From Streptomyces niger (GTDB lineage Bacteria; Actinomycetota; Actinomycetes; Streptomycetales; Streptomycetaceae): a DNA stretch of 64,000 nucleotides. The translations under genes and the position numbers were made by a program. The stretch is from the NCBI RefSeq assembly GCF_000718305.1, contig NZ_JOFQ01000007.1:437556-501555 (forward strand), in the 5' to 3' direction. This document shows positions 56,349 to 64,000 of this stretch, in pieces. The notes under the pieces are model-generated. The model saw only the letters and a program-made list of their open reading frames with translations. It made no database searches and had not been told where the DNA came from. The first letter of the stretch is position 1, and each line of letters opens with the position of its first letter.

Positions 56349-58466
56349 TCAGGGCACCAGACGGGGTGCCTCGACGGAGGGCCCGTCCGTCCCCGGTCCG
56401 TCCGTACCCCGTCCGCTCGTGCCCGGGGCGGCTCCCTCCAGCTCCAGCACCAGCACCTCGTTCGCGCCCTCTCGCAAGCACGGCCCCGGCACGTACAGCG
56501 ACCGCTGCGGCCCCGCCGACCAGTACCGACCCAGCGGGAAACCGCCCACCCACACGAACCCCCGCGTCCAACCCGGCAGTTCGAACATCGCGTCCCCGAC
56601 ACCGCCCGCCGGCACCACTACCGTCCCGCGGTGCAGACCCCGCGCTCCGGCACGCGGCGCCTCGAAGGCCAGCCTCGCGACCGCCGCCGCGTCCTCGACG
56701 GCGTCCAGCCGCAGCCCTTGGGCCCGTACGCCGTGCAGGTACTGCCGTTCGTGCAGCACCCCGCCCGTGATCCCCTTCGCCTCACCCAGCCGCGGCCCGT
56801 AATTGACCCGCCCCGACGACTCCACCCAGAGCTCCACCTCCGCCGGCCCCGCGACCGGACCGAGCACCGCCTCCTCGGTGTCCAGTACGGGCCCCGGCGC
56901 CCCGTCCACGAACGTCACCGCCCGGTCCCGCAACCCCCGGACCCGCAGCTCGTACGGCGCACGCGGCCCCGGCACCGACAGCCGGTACCGGACCACCCCG
57001 CGGTCCACGTCCAGTTCCTCGAACGTCGGCGGCGCCCCGGACCACACCTCGGGCCCGCCCAACCCGTCCAGTACCGCATCCATCGGCGCCCACCCCGTCA
57101 GCCGCACCTCCGCCGCAGCGGCCAGCACCGGCTGCGGCGCGGGTGGCGCCGGCACCGGCCCCTCCGCATACGGCGCCAGCACCTCCCGGAACCGCCAGAA
57201 CTTCGTCGTCGGCCGGCCTCGCTCGTCCACGGGCGCGTCGTAGTCGTACGACGTCACCGTCGGCAGCAGCGCGCCGTCCTGCAGCGCACCGGCCCGGTTC
57301 GCCCCCGCCCAGCCGCCGAAACTCGTCCCGCCGTGCGCCATGTAGATGTTCACCGACGCACCGCACTCCAGGATCTCGGCCAGCGCCGCCGCGGCATCCG
57401 CCGCATCCCGTACGCCCCCCTCCCCGGCTTCCCCGGCCTCCGCGGTCTCTCCGGCTTCCGCGGCCTTCCCGGCCTGTCCTGCCACCGTGGCTTCCGCGGC
57501 CTTCCCGGCCTGTCCTGCCACCGTGGCCTCCGCGTCCTCCCCGCCCGGGCCCGTGTGCCAGTGGGAGAACCAGCCGCACCAGAACTCCATGCACATCAAC
57601 GGCCCATCCGGCCGGTGCCGGCGCAACGTCGCGAACGCCTCCCGCGCCCCCGACCCGAAATTCACCGTCGCCGTCAGCCCCGGCACGCTCCCGCCCGTGA
57701 GCATGTGATCCTCCGGCCCGTCGGAGGTGAACAGCGGCACCGTCACCCCCAACGCCCGCAACCGGTCCGCCAGGTGGGCCAGATACCCCGCGTCCGACCC
57801 GTAGGAGCCGTACTCGTTCTCCACCTGCACCATGATCACGGGGCCGCCGCGGTCACACTGCCGCGGCACGACCTGCGGCAACACCGCCGCCAACCACCCG
57901 TCCACCGCCCGCAGATACCCCGGATCACGCGTCCGCACCCGCCGCCCCAGCGGCCCCGTCACCCAGTGCGGCAGCCCGCCGTTCTCCCACTCGGCACAGA
58001 TGTACGGCCCCGGGCGGACGATCGCCAACAGCCCCGCCCGCCCGACGGCGTCCAGGAAACGGCCGAGCACCGCCAGCTCCCGGAACACACCGGGACGCGG
58101 CTCGTGCAGATTCCACGGCACGTACGTCTCCACGCAGTTCAGGCCCATCGCCCGCAACATCGCCAGCCGGTGGTCCCAGTACCCCTCGTGCACCCGGAAG
58201 TAGTGCAGGGCCCCCGACAGCAGCCGCACCGGCCGCCCGTCCAGCTCGAACTCCCCCTCCCCGACGACGAACCGCCGCCCCGCCGCCCGCCGCTCCGCAT
58301 CCCCGGCCGTGTCCGCCACCGTGCCGCCCTTCCCCTCGCCCTCGCCGTGCCCCGACCCGCCGGGCCCCAGCCCCATCCCGAGCCCCGTCCCGAGATCCGT
58401 CCCGAGATCCGTCCCGTTCAGCACACCCTCTGGCGGTACGGCGGGTCCATGGACAAAGATCGGCAT
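56349..58466 (-). CDS. Beta-galactosidase, glycoside hydrolase family 35
   Basis: This 705-residue GH35 enzyme shows ALHYFRVHEGYWDHRLAMLR, GLNCVETYVPWNLHEPRPG, LLAIVRPGPYICAEWENGGL, the acid/base Glu in IMVQVENEYGSYGSD and the nucleophile Glu in LMCMEFWCGWFSHW. C-terminal jelly-roll domains follow. Two oddities: a Gly-rich repeated N terminus (GTDLGTDLGTGLGMGLGPGG) that may lie outside the true protein, with a later start near the ELDGRPVRLLSG core possible; and a 35-residue Ala/Glu/Gly-rich tandem insertion in the barrel after the nucleophile. It has no signal peptide. It is divergent from an AraC regulator. Confidence 0.9.
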   Translation of the reverse strand: MPIFVHGPAVPPEGVLNGTDLGTDLGTGLGMGLGPGGSGHGEGEGKGGTVADTAGDAERRAAGRRFVVGEGEFELDGRPVRLLSGALHYFRVHEGYWDHRLAMLRAMGLNCVETYVPWNLHEPRPGVFRELAVLGRFLDAVGRAGLLAIVRPGPYICAEWENGGLPHWVTGPLGRRVRTRDPGYLRAVDGWLAAVLPQVVPRQCDRGGPVIMVQVENEYGSYGSDAGYLAHLADRLRALGVTVPLFTSDGPEDHMLTGGSVPGLTATVNFGSGAREAFATLRRHRPDGPLMCMEFWCGWFSHWHTGPGGEDAEATVAGQAGKAAEATVAGQAGKAAEAGETAEAGEAGEGGVRDAADAAAALAEILECGASVNIYMAHGGTSFGGWAGANRAGALQDGALLPTVTSYDYDAPVDERGRPTTKFWRFREVLAPYAEGPVPAPPAPQPVLAAAAEVRLTGWAPMDAVLDGLGGPEVWSGAPPTFEELDVDRGVVRYRLSVPGPRAPYELRVRGLRDRAVTFVDGAPGPVLDTEEAVLGPVAGPAEVELWVESSGRVNYGPRLGEAKGITGGVLHERQYLHGVRAQGLRLDAVEDAAAVARLAFEAPRAGARGLHRGTVVVPAGGVGDAMFELPGWTRGFVWVGGFPLGRYWSAGPQRSLYVPGPCLREGANEVLVLELEGAAPGTSGRGTDGPGTDGPSVEAPRLVP
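57454..57525 (-). repeat. In-frame tandem repeat 2 x 36 bp inside the GH35 gene
   Basis: Two identical 36-bp units (57454-57489 and 57490-57525) encode ATVAGQAGKAAE twice, and a degenerate third (AGETAEAGEAGEGG) adjoins. The array is inserted in the catalytic barrel just after the nucleophile block. Confidence 0.9.
58387..58416 (-). repeat. 12-bp tandem repeat at the 5' end of the GH35 frame
   Basis: GTCCCGAGATCC occurs twice (58387, 58399) with a partial third copy, encoding the repeated GTDL residues. It casts doubt on whether this part is translated. Confidence 0.7.
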
Positions 58467-58541
58467 TGTTTGGACGGAGTTCGGACGGAGCACTCGCGCA
58501 ACGCCAGCAGAACGCCTGCGGAGCACCCGCGCGACGGAGTT

Positions 58542-58577
58542 CCGTACGGCCCGTACGATCCGTACGGTCCATACGGA
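58542..58577. promoter_or_regulatory. Four 9-bp direct repeats CCGTACGGN between GH35 and araC
   Basis: Copies start at 58542, 58551, 58560 and 58569 (CCGTACGGC, CCGTACGAT, CCGTACGGT, CCATACGGA). They sit in the middle of the 207-bp divergent gap. They could be AraC-regulator half-sites or a simple minisatellite. Confidence 0.5.
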
Positions 58578-58673
58578 AGGACAGAGGACAGCCCGGAAAG
58601 GTGGCCTGGAGGCCTGGAACGGCAACCGGGTTCGGCGACCCGGGGAAGGCCGTGGCGAACGGGAGGAGCCCGC

Positions 58674-59564
58674 GTGTACCACACCTGGATGCGCTACTTC
58701 ACGCCGAGCCCGGTCCACCACCGGCTCGGCCTCGTCTGCCTCGGCGTCGGCCTCCAGCACGGCACCCTGCCCGCCGTCGGCCCCCGCACCCTCGACCACC
58801 ACGTCGCCGTCGTCATCCACGCGGGCAGCGGCTGGTACGCCACCCCCGACGGCGCCCGGCACCCGGTCACCGCCCCCGCCCTCCTCTGGCTCACGCCCGG
58901 CACCCCGCACCACTACGGCGCCGACCCCGACAGCGGCTGGGACGAAAGCTTCGTCGACTTCACCGGCCCGGCCGCCACCACCTACACCGAACTCGGCTAC
59001 ATAGAACCCGCACCGGGCCGGCCCCTCGTCCCCCTCGCCGACACCGCCGCCGCCCGCGCCGCCATCAGCCGCATCGCCCGCGCGGCCCGCCGCGGCAACC
59101 CCCTCCTGGAAGTCGAAACCTCCGCCGCCGTCCACGAACTGCTCGTCGCCCTCCGCCGCGCCCGCGCCGACACCGACGTAGACGGCGCCCCCGTTCTCCA
59201 GGCCCTCGCCCGCGACGCCTTCCTGCCGCTGTCCGTCGCCGAACACGCAGCGCGCCACGGCATGAGCCCCGCCGAACTCCGCACCGCCGTACGCCGCGGC
59301 GCCGGCTGCAGCCCCAAGGACTACCTCCTCGGCATCCGCCTCGGCCGCGCCAAGGAACTGCTCGCCGCCACCGAACTGCCGGTCGCCGCCGTGGCCCGCC
59401 GCGTCGGCTACGACGACCCGGCGTACTTCAGCCGCCTGTTCACCCGCAGAGTCGGCACCGCACCGGTGCACTTCCGCCGCCAACAGGGCCGCGCCGTACC
59501 GGGCGGCTGGTCCACTCGCATCCCCGACCCCGACAACCCCCCACTGGTCAGCGGAACGGGGTGA
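58674..59564 (+). CDS. AraC family transcriptional regulator
   Basis: This 296-residue regulator has an N-terminal cupin sensor (HHVAVVIHAGSGWYATPDGA, ALLWLTPGTPHHYGADPDSG) and a C-terminal double helix-turn-helix (LSVAEHAARHGMSPAELRTA, then LPVAAVARRVGYDDPAYFSR, LFTRRVGTAPVHFRRQ). GTG 58674 has GGGAGGAG upstream. It is divergent from the GH35 gene with repeats between, so it is probably the local sugar-responsive regulator. Confidence 0.94.
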   Translation: MYHTWMRYFTPSPVHHRLGLVCLGVGLQHGTLPAVGPRTLDHHVAVVIHAGSGWYATPDGARHPVTAPALLWLTPGTPHHYGADPDSGWDESFVDFTGPAATTYTELGYIEPAPGRPLVPLADTAAARAAISRIARAARRGNPLLEVETSAAVHELLVALRRARADTDVDGAPVLQALARDAFLPLSVAEHAARHGMSPAELRTAVRRGAGCSPKDYLLGIRLGRAKELLAATELPVAAVARRVGYDDPAYFSRLFTRRVGTAPVHFRRQQGRAVPGGWSTRIPDPDNPPLVSGTG

Positions 59565-59572
59565 GCGGTAGC

Positions 59573-59648
59573 GCAGTACCGCGGTACCGCAACGCCGCAG
59601 CACCGTGGTACCGCATCGCCGCAGCACCGCGGTACCACAGCACCGCAG
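59573..59648. repeat. Tandem repeat 3 x 24 bp between convergent araC and MFS genes
   Basis: Units start at 59573, 59597 and 59621 and share GCAGCACCG-GGTACC; each holds a near-palindrome around GGTACC (GCGGTACCGC in the first). The repeat fills the 100-bp convergent gap and may double as a bidirectional terminator. Confidence 0.85.
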
Positions 59649-59664
59649 AGGCTTGCAGGGGTTC

Positions 59665-61296
59665 TCAGGGTGAGATCTTTTCGAGCGGCTGGTCGGTGGT
59701 CTCCTCGGCGAAGAACGCGGCGGCCAGCGCACCGACGAGGGCGACCCCGCCCAGCGTCAGAAAGACCGCGGAAACCTCCCCGCCGCCCGCGTAGATCGCA
59801 CCGACCAGGACCGGGCCGAGGATCACCCCGAGCCGGTTGAGCGCCCCGCCGACGCTGCATCCCAGCGCCCGCATGCGCGTCGGGTACAGCTCGGGCGTGT
59901 ACAGGTACAGACAGATGTTGGACCCGAAGAAGCAGACTGCGGCGAGCGATGTCCACACCAGTACCTGCACCGGCGTACGGGCACCGAGCGCGGCCAGCAC
60001 GATCAGCAGGGCGGCCGCGCCACCGAGGAAGACCGCGAAGACCTTGCGCCGACCGATCACGTCGACCGTGAGCGCGACCAGCAGACACCCGAGGAAACCG
60101 GCGACCGAGGTGACGGTGGAGTACAGGAGCGAGTCGGAGAGCGACAGCCCGTACTGCTTGCCGTAGATCGTCGGCAGCCAGGACGTGATCCCGTAGTTCA
60201 CGAAATAGCCGGTGAACCACAGCGTCCCGATGACCAGTGTCCGGCGCCGGTACCGACCGGTGAACAGGCCCTTCACGCCGGTCGCGGCGGCTTCGGCGGG
60301 GGTTGCGGGGGTTGTGGGATCGGTGGCCCGGCCGCTTCGGGCGGAGCGCCCGGGGGGCGAAGCCGATGTCGATACTCCGGCGCCGCCCGGCCCCGGCGTT
60401 CCGGTGGCGGTGGAGGTGGGCGCGGCGCCCGGCTCCGGTGCTCCGGTGGTGGTGGAGGCAGGCCTGGCGGCCGGTTCCGGCGTTCCGGTGGCGGTGGTGG
60501 GTGCGGCCGCCGGTTCCGGTGTTGCGGTGCGGGCGGGATCCGGGGTGCCGGTGAGGGCGGGGACCGGCGGCAGCGGGGCTCCGGTCGCCGCGACGACCTT
60601 CGCCTCGATCAGGTCCATCGTCGCCGCGGCCTCCCGCAACCGGCCGCGGTCGGCGAGCCACCGCGGCGACTCGGGAACGGTGCGCTGCACCAGTACACAC
60701 AGCAGCCCCGGCACGGCGGCCACGACGTACATCCACCGCCAGCCCAGCGCCGGCACGATCCACGCCGCCGCCAGCGCACCCAGGGTGAGCCCGGCGGGAA
60801 AGACGAGCTCGTACAGCAGCACGAAGCGACCGCGCTTGAAGCTGCGGGTGATCTCGCTGATGAACGTCGCGGCGACCGGCACCTCACCCCCGATCGCCAG
60901 CCCCTGCACGAAGCGCAGCAGCATGAACGGCGACGCCGACGGACTCGCGGCCAGCGCGAGCGAGGCCAGCCCGGACACGCCGATGCAGATCGCGATGATC
61001 TTCACGCGCCCGATGCGGTCCGCCATCCGTCCCGAGAAGAGGGCGCCGATCAGCATGCCCAGGGAGCCGATGGTGAGGACGGCGGTGGCGTCGCCGTCCG
61101 TAAGGTGCCACTCCTGGCGTAGCTCCGGCATGGCGTACGCGATCAGCAACTGATCGAAGGCTTCGAAGAAGGTCACCACGCCGATGACGATGCGGACGGT
61201 GACGTGCCAGCGGGACAGGGGGAGACGTTCGAACCGAGCAGCGATGCCGGCGCGTAGGGCGTCGGTGTCACGGCCCGGTGATGCGTCGAGACTCAT
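59665..61296 (-). CDS. MFS transporter with long Pro/Thr-rich central loop
   Basis: This 543-residue major facilitator protein belongs to the sugar/metabolite:H+ symporter type. Visible are FEAFDQLLIAYAMPELRQEW, the loop 2-3 motif GRMADRIGRVKIIAI, FVQGLAIGGEVPVAATFISE and PESPRWLADRGRLREA at the end of helix 6. The second half repeats the pattern (VDVIGRRKVFAVFLGG, YTPELYPTRMRALGCSVGG). The cytoplasmic loop between helices 6 and 7 is about 100 residues of Pro/Thr/Ala repeats (TGTPEPA-like), much longer than normal. ATG 61296 has GGAGG 9 bp before it. It is divergent from an aldehyde dehydrogenase. Confidence 0.92.
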   Translation of the reverse strand: MSLDASPGRDTDALRAGIAARFERLPLSRWHVTVRIVIGVVTFFEAFDQLLIAYAMPELRQEWHLTDGDATAVLTIGSLGMLIGALFSGRMADRIGRVKIIAICIGVSGLASLALAASPSASPFMLLRFVQGLAIGGEVPVAATFISEITRSFKRGRFVLLYELVFPAGLTLGALAAAWIVPALGWRWMYVVAAVPGLLCVLVQRTVPESPRWLADRGRLREAAATMDLIEAKVVAATGAPLPPVPALTGTPDPARTATPEPAAAPTTATGTPEPAARPASTTTGAPEPGAAPTSTATGTPGPGGAGVSTSASPPGRSARSGRATDPTTPATPAEAAATGVKGLFTGRYRRRTLVIGTLWFTGYFVNYGITSWLPTIYGKQYGLSLSDSLLYSTVTSVAGFLGCLLVALTVDVIGRRKVFAVFLGGAAALLIVLAALGARTPVQVLVWTSLAAVCFFGSNICLYLYTPELYPTRMRALGCSVGGALNRLGVILGPVLVGAIYAGGGEVSAVFLTLGGVALVGALAAAFFAEETTDQPLEKISP

Positions 61297-61414
61297 CCGG
61301 GTTTCCTCCATACCCGCACAGGGCGCGGGCGAGGGACAGGGGGGAGGTGAGAGGGGGAAGGGGCGCGCGATGTCATCCGGGGCGCTGGGGAAGTCCCGTA
61401 CGACCCGACGTACG

Positions 61415-61550
61415 TAAGCACCTAAGCACGTAAGCGCCAAGTTTCTTAGGGCTTAAGTTCTATCGACACACAGGGTGTGCGCGTCAAGGGGTCCGGCGCC
61501 GCCAAATTTTTCCGCGGTGACTCTTGCGGGGCAGATATTTAAGCCCTTAG
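61415..61550. promoter_or_regulatory. Clustered operator-like motifs: TAAGC x3 and CTTAGGGCTTAA inverted pair
   Basis: TAAGC occurs at 61415, 61423 and 61431 with exact 8-bp spacing. CTTAGGGCTTAA is at 61445-61456, and its near inverse TTAAGCCCTTAG at 61539-61550, about 94 bp away. These are the most AT-rich bases of the region and lie between the two divergent start sites, as expected for cooperative binding or looping by a local regulator. Confidence 0.5.
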
Positions 61551-61757
61551 ATTTCTGGCACTGAGAGACCCGGAAGGCGACGAGAACCCAAGCCGCCGCA
61601 ACCGCAAGGCAGTCACCACCTCACCGACGCCCCACCGACCCTGCCCCACCCTCAGCCGCCTCCAGCCGCATCCCTCACGCCGCCCGTGCCACCAGCACAC
61701 CTTCTGCGCAAGTTCCGCACCTCCCGGCCCTGCCCGGTCCTGCAGTGCCCTGCCATG

Positions 61758-61857
61758 CCCTGCTCTCGACCGTTGCCTCCGACCCTGCTCTTGGCCGTTG
61801 CCTCCGCCCCCGCTCTTGGCCGTCGTCCCCGACCCTGCTCTTGACTGTCGTCTCCGT
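61758..61857. repeat. Tandem repeat 4 x 25 bp upstream of ALDH
   Basis: Units start at 61758, 61783, 61808 and 61833, built on CCCTGCTCTTGGCCGTTGCC plus TCCGA/C. Two to five substitutions separate copies. It is non-coding by context. Confidence 0.85.
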
Positions 61858-61969
61858 CCTGCCGGCGACGCGCCCGGCCCACCCGTCTCTGTCGCCTCCC
61901 GTCCGCCCGCCTGTGCCGTGCCCCCTCCGCCCGCCGAGCCACGCACCACCAACGCCTGGGAACCCACCG

Positions 61970-63703
61970 ATGCCTTCGACTCCAGAACCCGCGCCCCCCG
62001 CCACACCACCCACCCCGAAGCATGAGGCCCCCCTCGCGAACAACGAGGCCCAGAAGGACGCGGCCCGAAAGGTCGCGGCCCGAAAGGTCGCGGCCCCGAT
62101 GGGCGAGACCCCCCTTCCAGGGAACGAGGCCACGAAGGCCGAAGTTCTCCCTCCGGGGAACAAGGTCCCGAAGGGCGAGGCCCCCTCCTTCGAAGACGAC
62201 GCTCCGAAGAACGAAGTCGTCCCCCTCCCCGAGGACAAGGTGCTGGTCGCGGGGGAGTGGCGTCCCGGTCGTGGCGACACGATCACCACCATCGATCCGG
62301 CGACCGGCAACACCCTCACCACCCTCCGCGGTGCCTCACTCGCCGACGTCGGCGAAGCCGCAGAGCGCGCCGCGCGGGCCGCCGCCGACCCGGCCTGGCG
62401 CGACCTGCCGCCGCACGAACGCGCCCGCCTGCTCCACCGCATCGCCGCCCTCATCGAGGAGGCGGCCGACGACCTCTCCGCCCTGCAGACCGCCGACACC
62501 GGCAAGTCCCGTACCGAGACGCGGGCACTGGTGCACAGCGCCGCCGGCACCTTCCGCTACATCGCCGCAGCCCTGGAAACCGCCGAGGACGCCCTCACCC
62601 CCGCCCGCGGCCCGTACGTCACGATGAGCACCCACGAACCGATCGGCGTCATCGGCGCCATTACCCCGTGGAACTCGCCCATCGCCAGCGACGCCCAGAA
62701 ACTCGCCCCGGCCCTCGCCGCGGGCAACGCCGTACTCCTCAAGCCCGCCGAGTGGACCCCCCTGGTCTCCCTCGCCCTGGGCCGCATCATCCACCGCGCC
62801 CTGATCGAGCACGACCTGCCCACCGGCCTGCTCTCCGTACTCCCCGGCCCCGGCCGCGTCATCGGCGACGCCATCGTCCGTCACCCGGTGGTCGGCAAGG
62901 TCACCTTCACCGGCGGCACCCGCACCGGCCGCACCCTCGCCCACGCCGCCGCCGACAAACTGATGCCGGTCTCCCTCGAACTCGGCGGCAAGTCACCTAC
63001 CGTCGTCCTGGAGGACGCCGACCTCGAACAGGCCCTTGCTGGCGTGATGTTCGGCATCTTCTCCTCCAGCGGCCAGAGCTGCATCGCCGGCTCCCGCCTC
63101 TTCATCGCCCGCCCCCTGTACGACCACTTCCTCGCCGAACTCGTCGCCCGTACCCGGAAACTCCGCATCGGCCCCGGCACCGACCCGGCCACCCAGGTCG
63201 CACCCCTGGTCCACCACAAACATCGGGACGCCGTCGCGGCCTACGTCGACCTCGCCCGCGAGGAAGGCGCCCGCGTCCTGTGCGGCGGCGCCGTACCCGA
63301 AGGCGAGCAGTACCGCGACGGCGCGTACTACCTGCCCACCGTCCTGGACGGCCTGCCCAACTCCGCCCGCACCTGCCAGGAAGAGATCTTCGGCCCGGTC
63401 CTGGTCGCCCTCCCCTTCGACGACGAGGACGACCTGGTCACCCAGGCCAATGACAGCGTCTACGGACTGGCCTGCGGCCTGTGGACCAAGGATGCCGCCC
63501 GCGCCTGGCGCCTCGCCCGCCGCATCGAAGCCGGCACCGTCTGGATCAACACGTACAAGCAATTCAGCATCTCCACCCCCTTCGGCGGCATGAAGGACAG
63601 CGGCCTGGGCCGCGAAAAGGGCCGCGACGGCATCCGAGCCCACCAACGCCAGAAGTCCCTCTACTGGAACACCTCCCCCGACCCCCACCCCTGGGCAACC
63701 TGA
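61970..63703 (+). CDS. Aldehyde dehydrogenase family protein with low-complexity N terminus
   Basis: This NAD(P)+-dependent aldehyde dehydrogenase has a core from about residue 90: KVLVAGEWRPGRGDTITTID, VIGAITPWNSPIASDAQKLA, VTFTGGTRTGRTLAHAAADK, the glycine-rich LELGGKSPTVVLEDADLEQA with the general-base Glu, and catalytic Cys in FSSSGQSCIAGSRLF. EEIFGPVLVALPFDDEDDLV follows. The first 85 residues are Pro/Lys/Glu low-complexity with a 15-bp repeat (KVAARKVAAP); the start is uncertain, with ATG 61970 or 62099 possible. It is divergent from the MFS transporter, suggesting uptake and oxidation of one compound. Confidence 0.9.
   Translation: MPSTPEPAPPATPPTPKHEAPLANNEAQKDAARKVAARKVAAPMGETPLPGNEATKAEVLPPGNKVPKGEAPSFEDDAPKNEVVPLPEDKVLVAGEWRPGRGDTITTIDPATGNTLTTLRGASLADVGEAAERAARAAADPAWRDLPPHERARLLHRIAALIEEAADDLSALQTADTGKSRTETRALVHSAAGTFRYIAAALETAEDALTPARGPYVTMSTHEPIGVIGAITPWNSPIASDAQKLAPALAAGNAVLLKPAEWTPLVSLALGRIIHRALIEHDLPTGLLSVLPGPGRVIGDAIVRHPVVGKVTFTGGTRTGRTLAHAAADKLMPVSLELGGKSPTVVLEDADLEQALAGVMFGIFSSSGQSCIAGSRLFIARPLYDHFLAELVARTRKLRIGPGTDPATQVAPLVHHKHRDAVAAYVDLAREEGARVLCGGAVPEGEQYRDGAYYLPTVLDGLPNSARTCQEEIFGPVLVALPFDDEDDLVTQANDSVYGLACGLWTKDAARAWRLARRIEAGTVWINTYKQFSISTPFGGMKDSGLGREKGRDGIRAHQRQKSLYWNTSPDPHPWAT
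62054..62098 (+). repeat. In-frame 15-bp tandem repeat in the ALDH N terminus
   Basis: AAGGTCGCGGCCCGA-type units start at 62054, 62069 and 62084, encoding KDAAR, KVAAR and KVAAP. Confidence 0.75.
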
Positions 63704-63788
63704 CCCCCATCCCGCGGCCGATCTTCACGCCATCACATGACACCAGGCCCCTCGACGCCACCCGAAGCACCGGAGCCCAGAGGCCGGA

Positions 63789-63886
63789 GGCCCGGAGCTC
63801 GAGGCCCGGAGCTCGAGGCCCGGAGCTCGAGGCCCGGAGCTCGAGGCCCGGAGCCCGAGGCCCGGAGCCCGAGGCCCTGAGCTCGG
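63789..63886. repeat. Tandem repeat 7 x 14 bp after the ALDH gene
   Basis: Unit GGCCCGGAGCTCGA starts at 63789; the first four copies are identical, later ones vary (GAGCCCGA, TGAGCTCGG), and 7-bp AGCCCGG units follow to about 63910. The remaining 297 bp to the window end show no gene. Confidence 0.9.
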
Positions 63887-64000
63887 AGCCCGGAGCCCGG
63901 AGCCCGGAGGTTTCGGTCTCAATCAGAGGCCTGCGGTCTCCCGAACTTCCCCCCGGGGGGCCTCCCCCCCCGGCCCCCGCCCCACCCGCCTCCTCCACCC

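Larger units (their letters stand above)
61297..61969. other. 673-bp divergent regulatory region between MFS and ALDH genes
   Basis: The MFS-proximal part is unusually AT-rich for this genome and carries clustered regulatory motifs (listed separately). The ALDH-proximal part is C-rich, has a 25-bp minisatellite, and shows no protein-like frame despite remaining open in one frame from 61745. Confidence 0.6.

Noticed and set aside
56334..58673. Long plus-strand extension upstream of the AraC gene
   Set aside because: It is antisense to the GH35 gene; the AraC protein begins at GTG 58674 with a GGGAGGAG site, and only that part is conserved.
54928..63910. Tandem repeats considered as CRISPR arrays
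   Set aside because: The units are directly adjacent with no unique spacers of constant length, and no cas genes are present. They are minisatellites.
63704..64000. Pro/Arg/Gly-rich frames at the right edge
   Set aside because: They only translate the 14-bp tandem repeat and have no start signals or domains.

Overview
The window is high-GC actinobacterial DNA and almost certainly Streptomyces chromosome. The supporting signs are GTG/TTG starts, frequent ATGA overlaps, promoters of the TAGxxT-N6/7-start (leaderless) type, the bifunctional isomerase PriA in place of separate HisA/TrpF, a TrpM gene inside the trp operon, and the gene order his - trp - lgt - gltBD. I saw no rRNA, tRNA or CRISPR array.

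Layout. 0-6 kb: end of an ABC exporter pair, a DUF2567 membrane protein, the 24-residue ribosomal protein bL37, YbaK, a LON-N-domain protein and a beta-helix membrane protein. 5.8-11.7 kb: histidine operon hisD-hisC-hisB-(small membrane protein)-hisH-priA-ridA-hisF. 11.7-21.8 kb: an accessory stretch wedged between his and trp. It holds a Fic-like toxin-antitoxin pair, a three-gene nitrile hydratase/thiocyanate-hydrolase-type enzyme, a succinate dehydrogenase operon (sdhC-sdhA-sdhB) with an intact IscB RNA-guided nuclease gene inserted between sdhA and sdhB, a divergent LysR regulator, and a phosphoribosyltransferase/YggS pair separated by a repeat-bearing gene remnant. 21.9-32.1 kb: hisI, trpE, trp-region membrane proteins, trpC-trpM-trpB-trpA, a thioredoxin-fold protein and lgt. 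32.2-37.1 kb: four tandem, translationally coupled ADP-ribosylglycohydrolase-family genes. 37.4-44.6 kb: a VIT1-type transporter, then gltB-gltD with a strong terminator.

44.7-64 kb is more accessory: Uma2, an F420-type oxidoreductase, a propionyl-CoA-synthetase-like enzyme, an MBL hydrolase, a metallopeptidase-like protein, a secreted trypsin, a Tat-exported GH101 glycosidase, a C45 peptidase with an RpiR regulator, a GH35 beta-galactosidase divergent from an AraC regulator, and an MFS transporter divergent from an aldehyde dehydrogenase. This right-hand part is full of short tandem repeats, both between genes and in frame inside genes.

Working together: PriA serves both histidine and tryptophan synthesis, so the his and trp blocks share an enzyme. 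GltBD supplies glutamate, the amino donor used by HisC. The most unusual points are the IscB insertion that splits sdhA from sdhB (its guide RNA may overlap the start of its own reading frame), the four-gene ADP-ribosylglycohydrolase operon in which two members have altered metal-site motifs, and a hairpin that buries the gltB ribosome binding site. All functions are read from sequence alone; no search was run.
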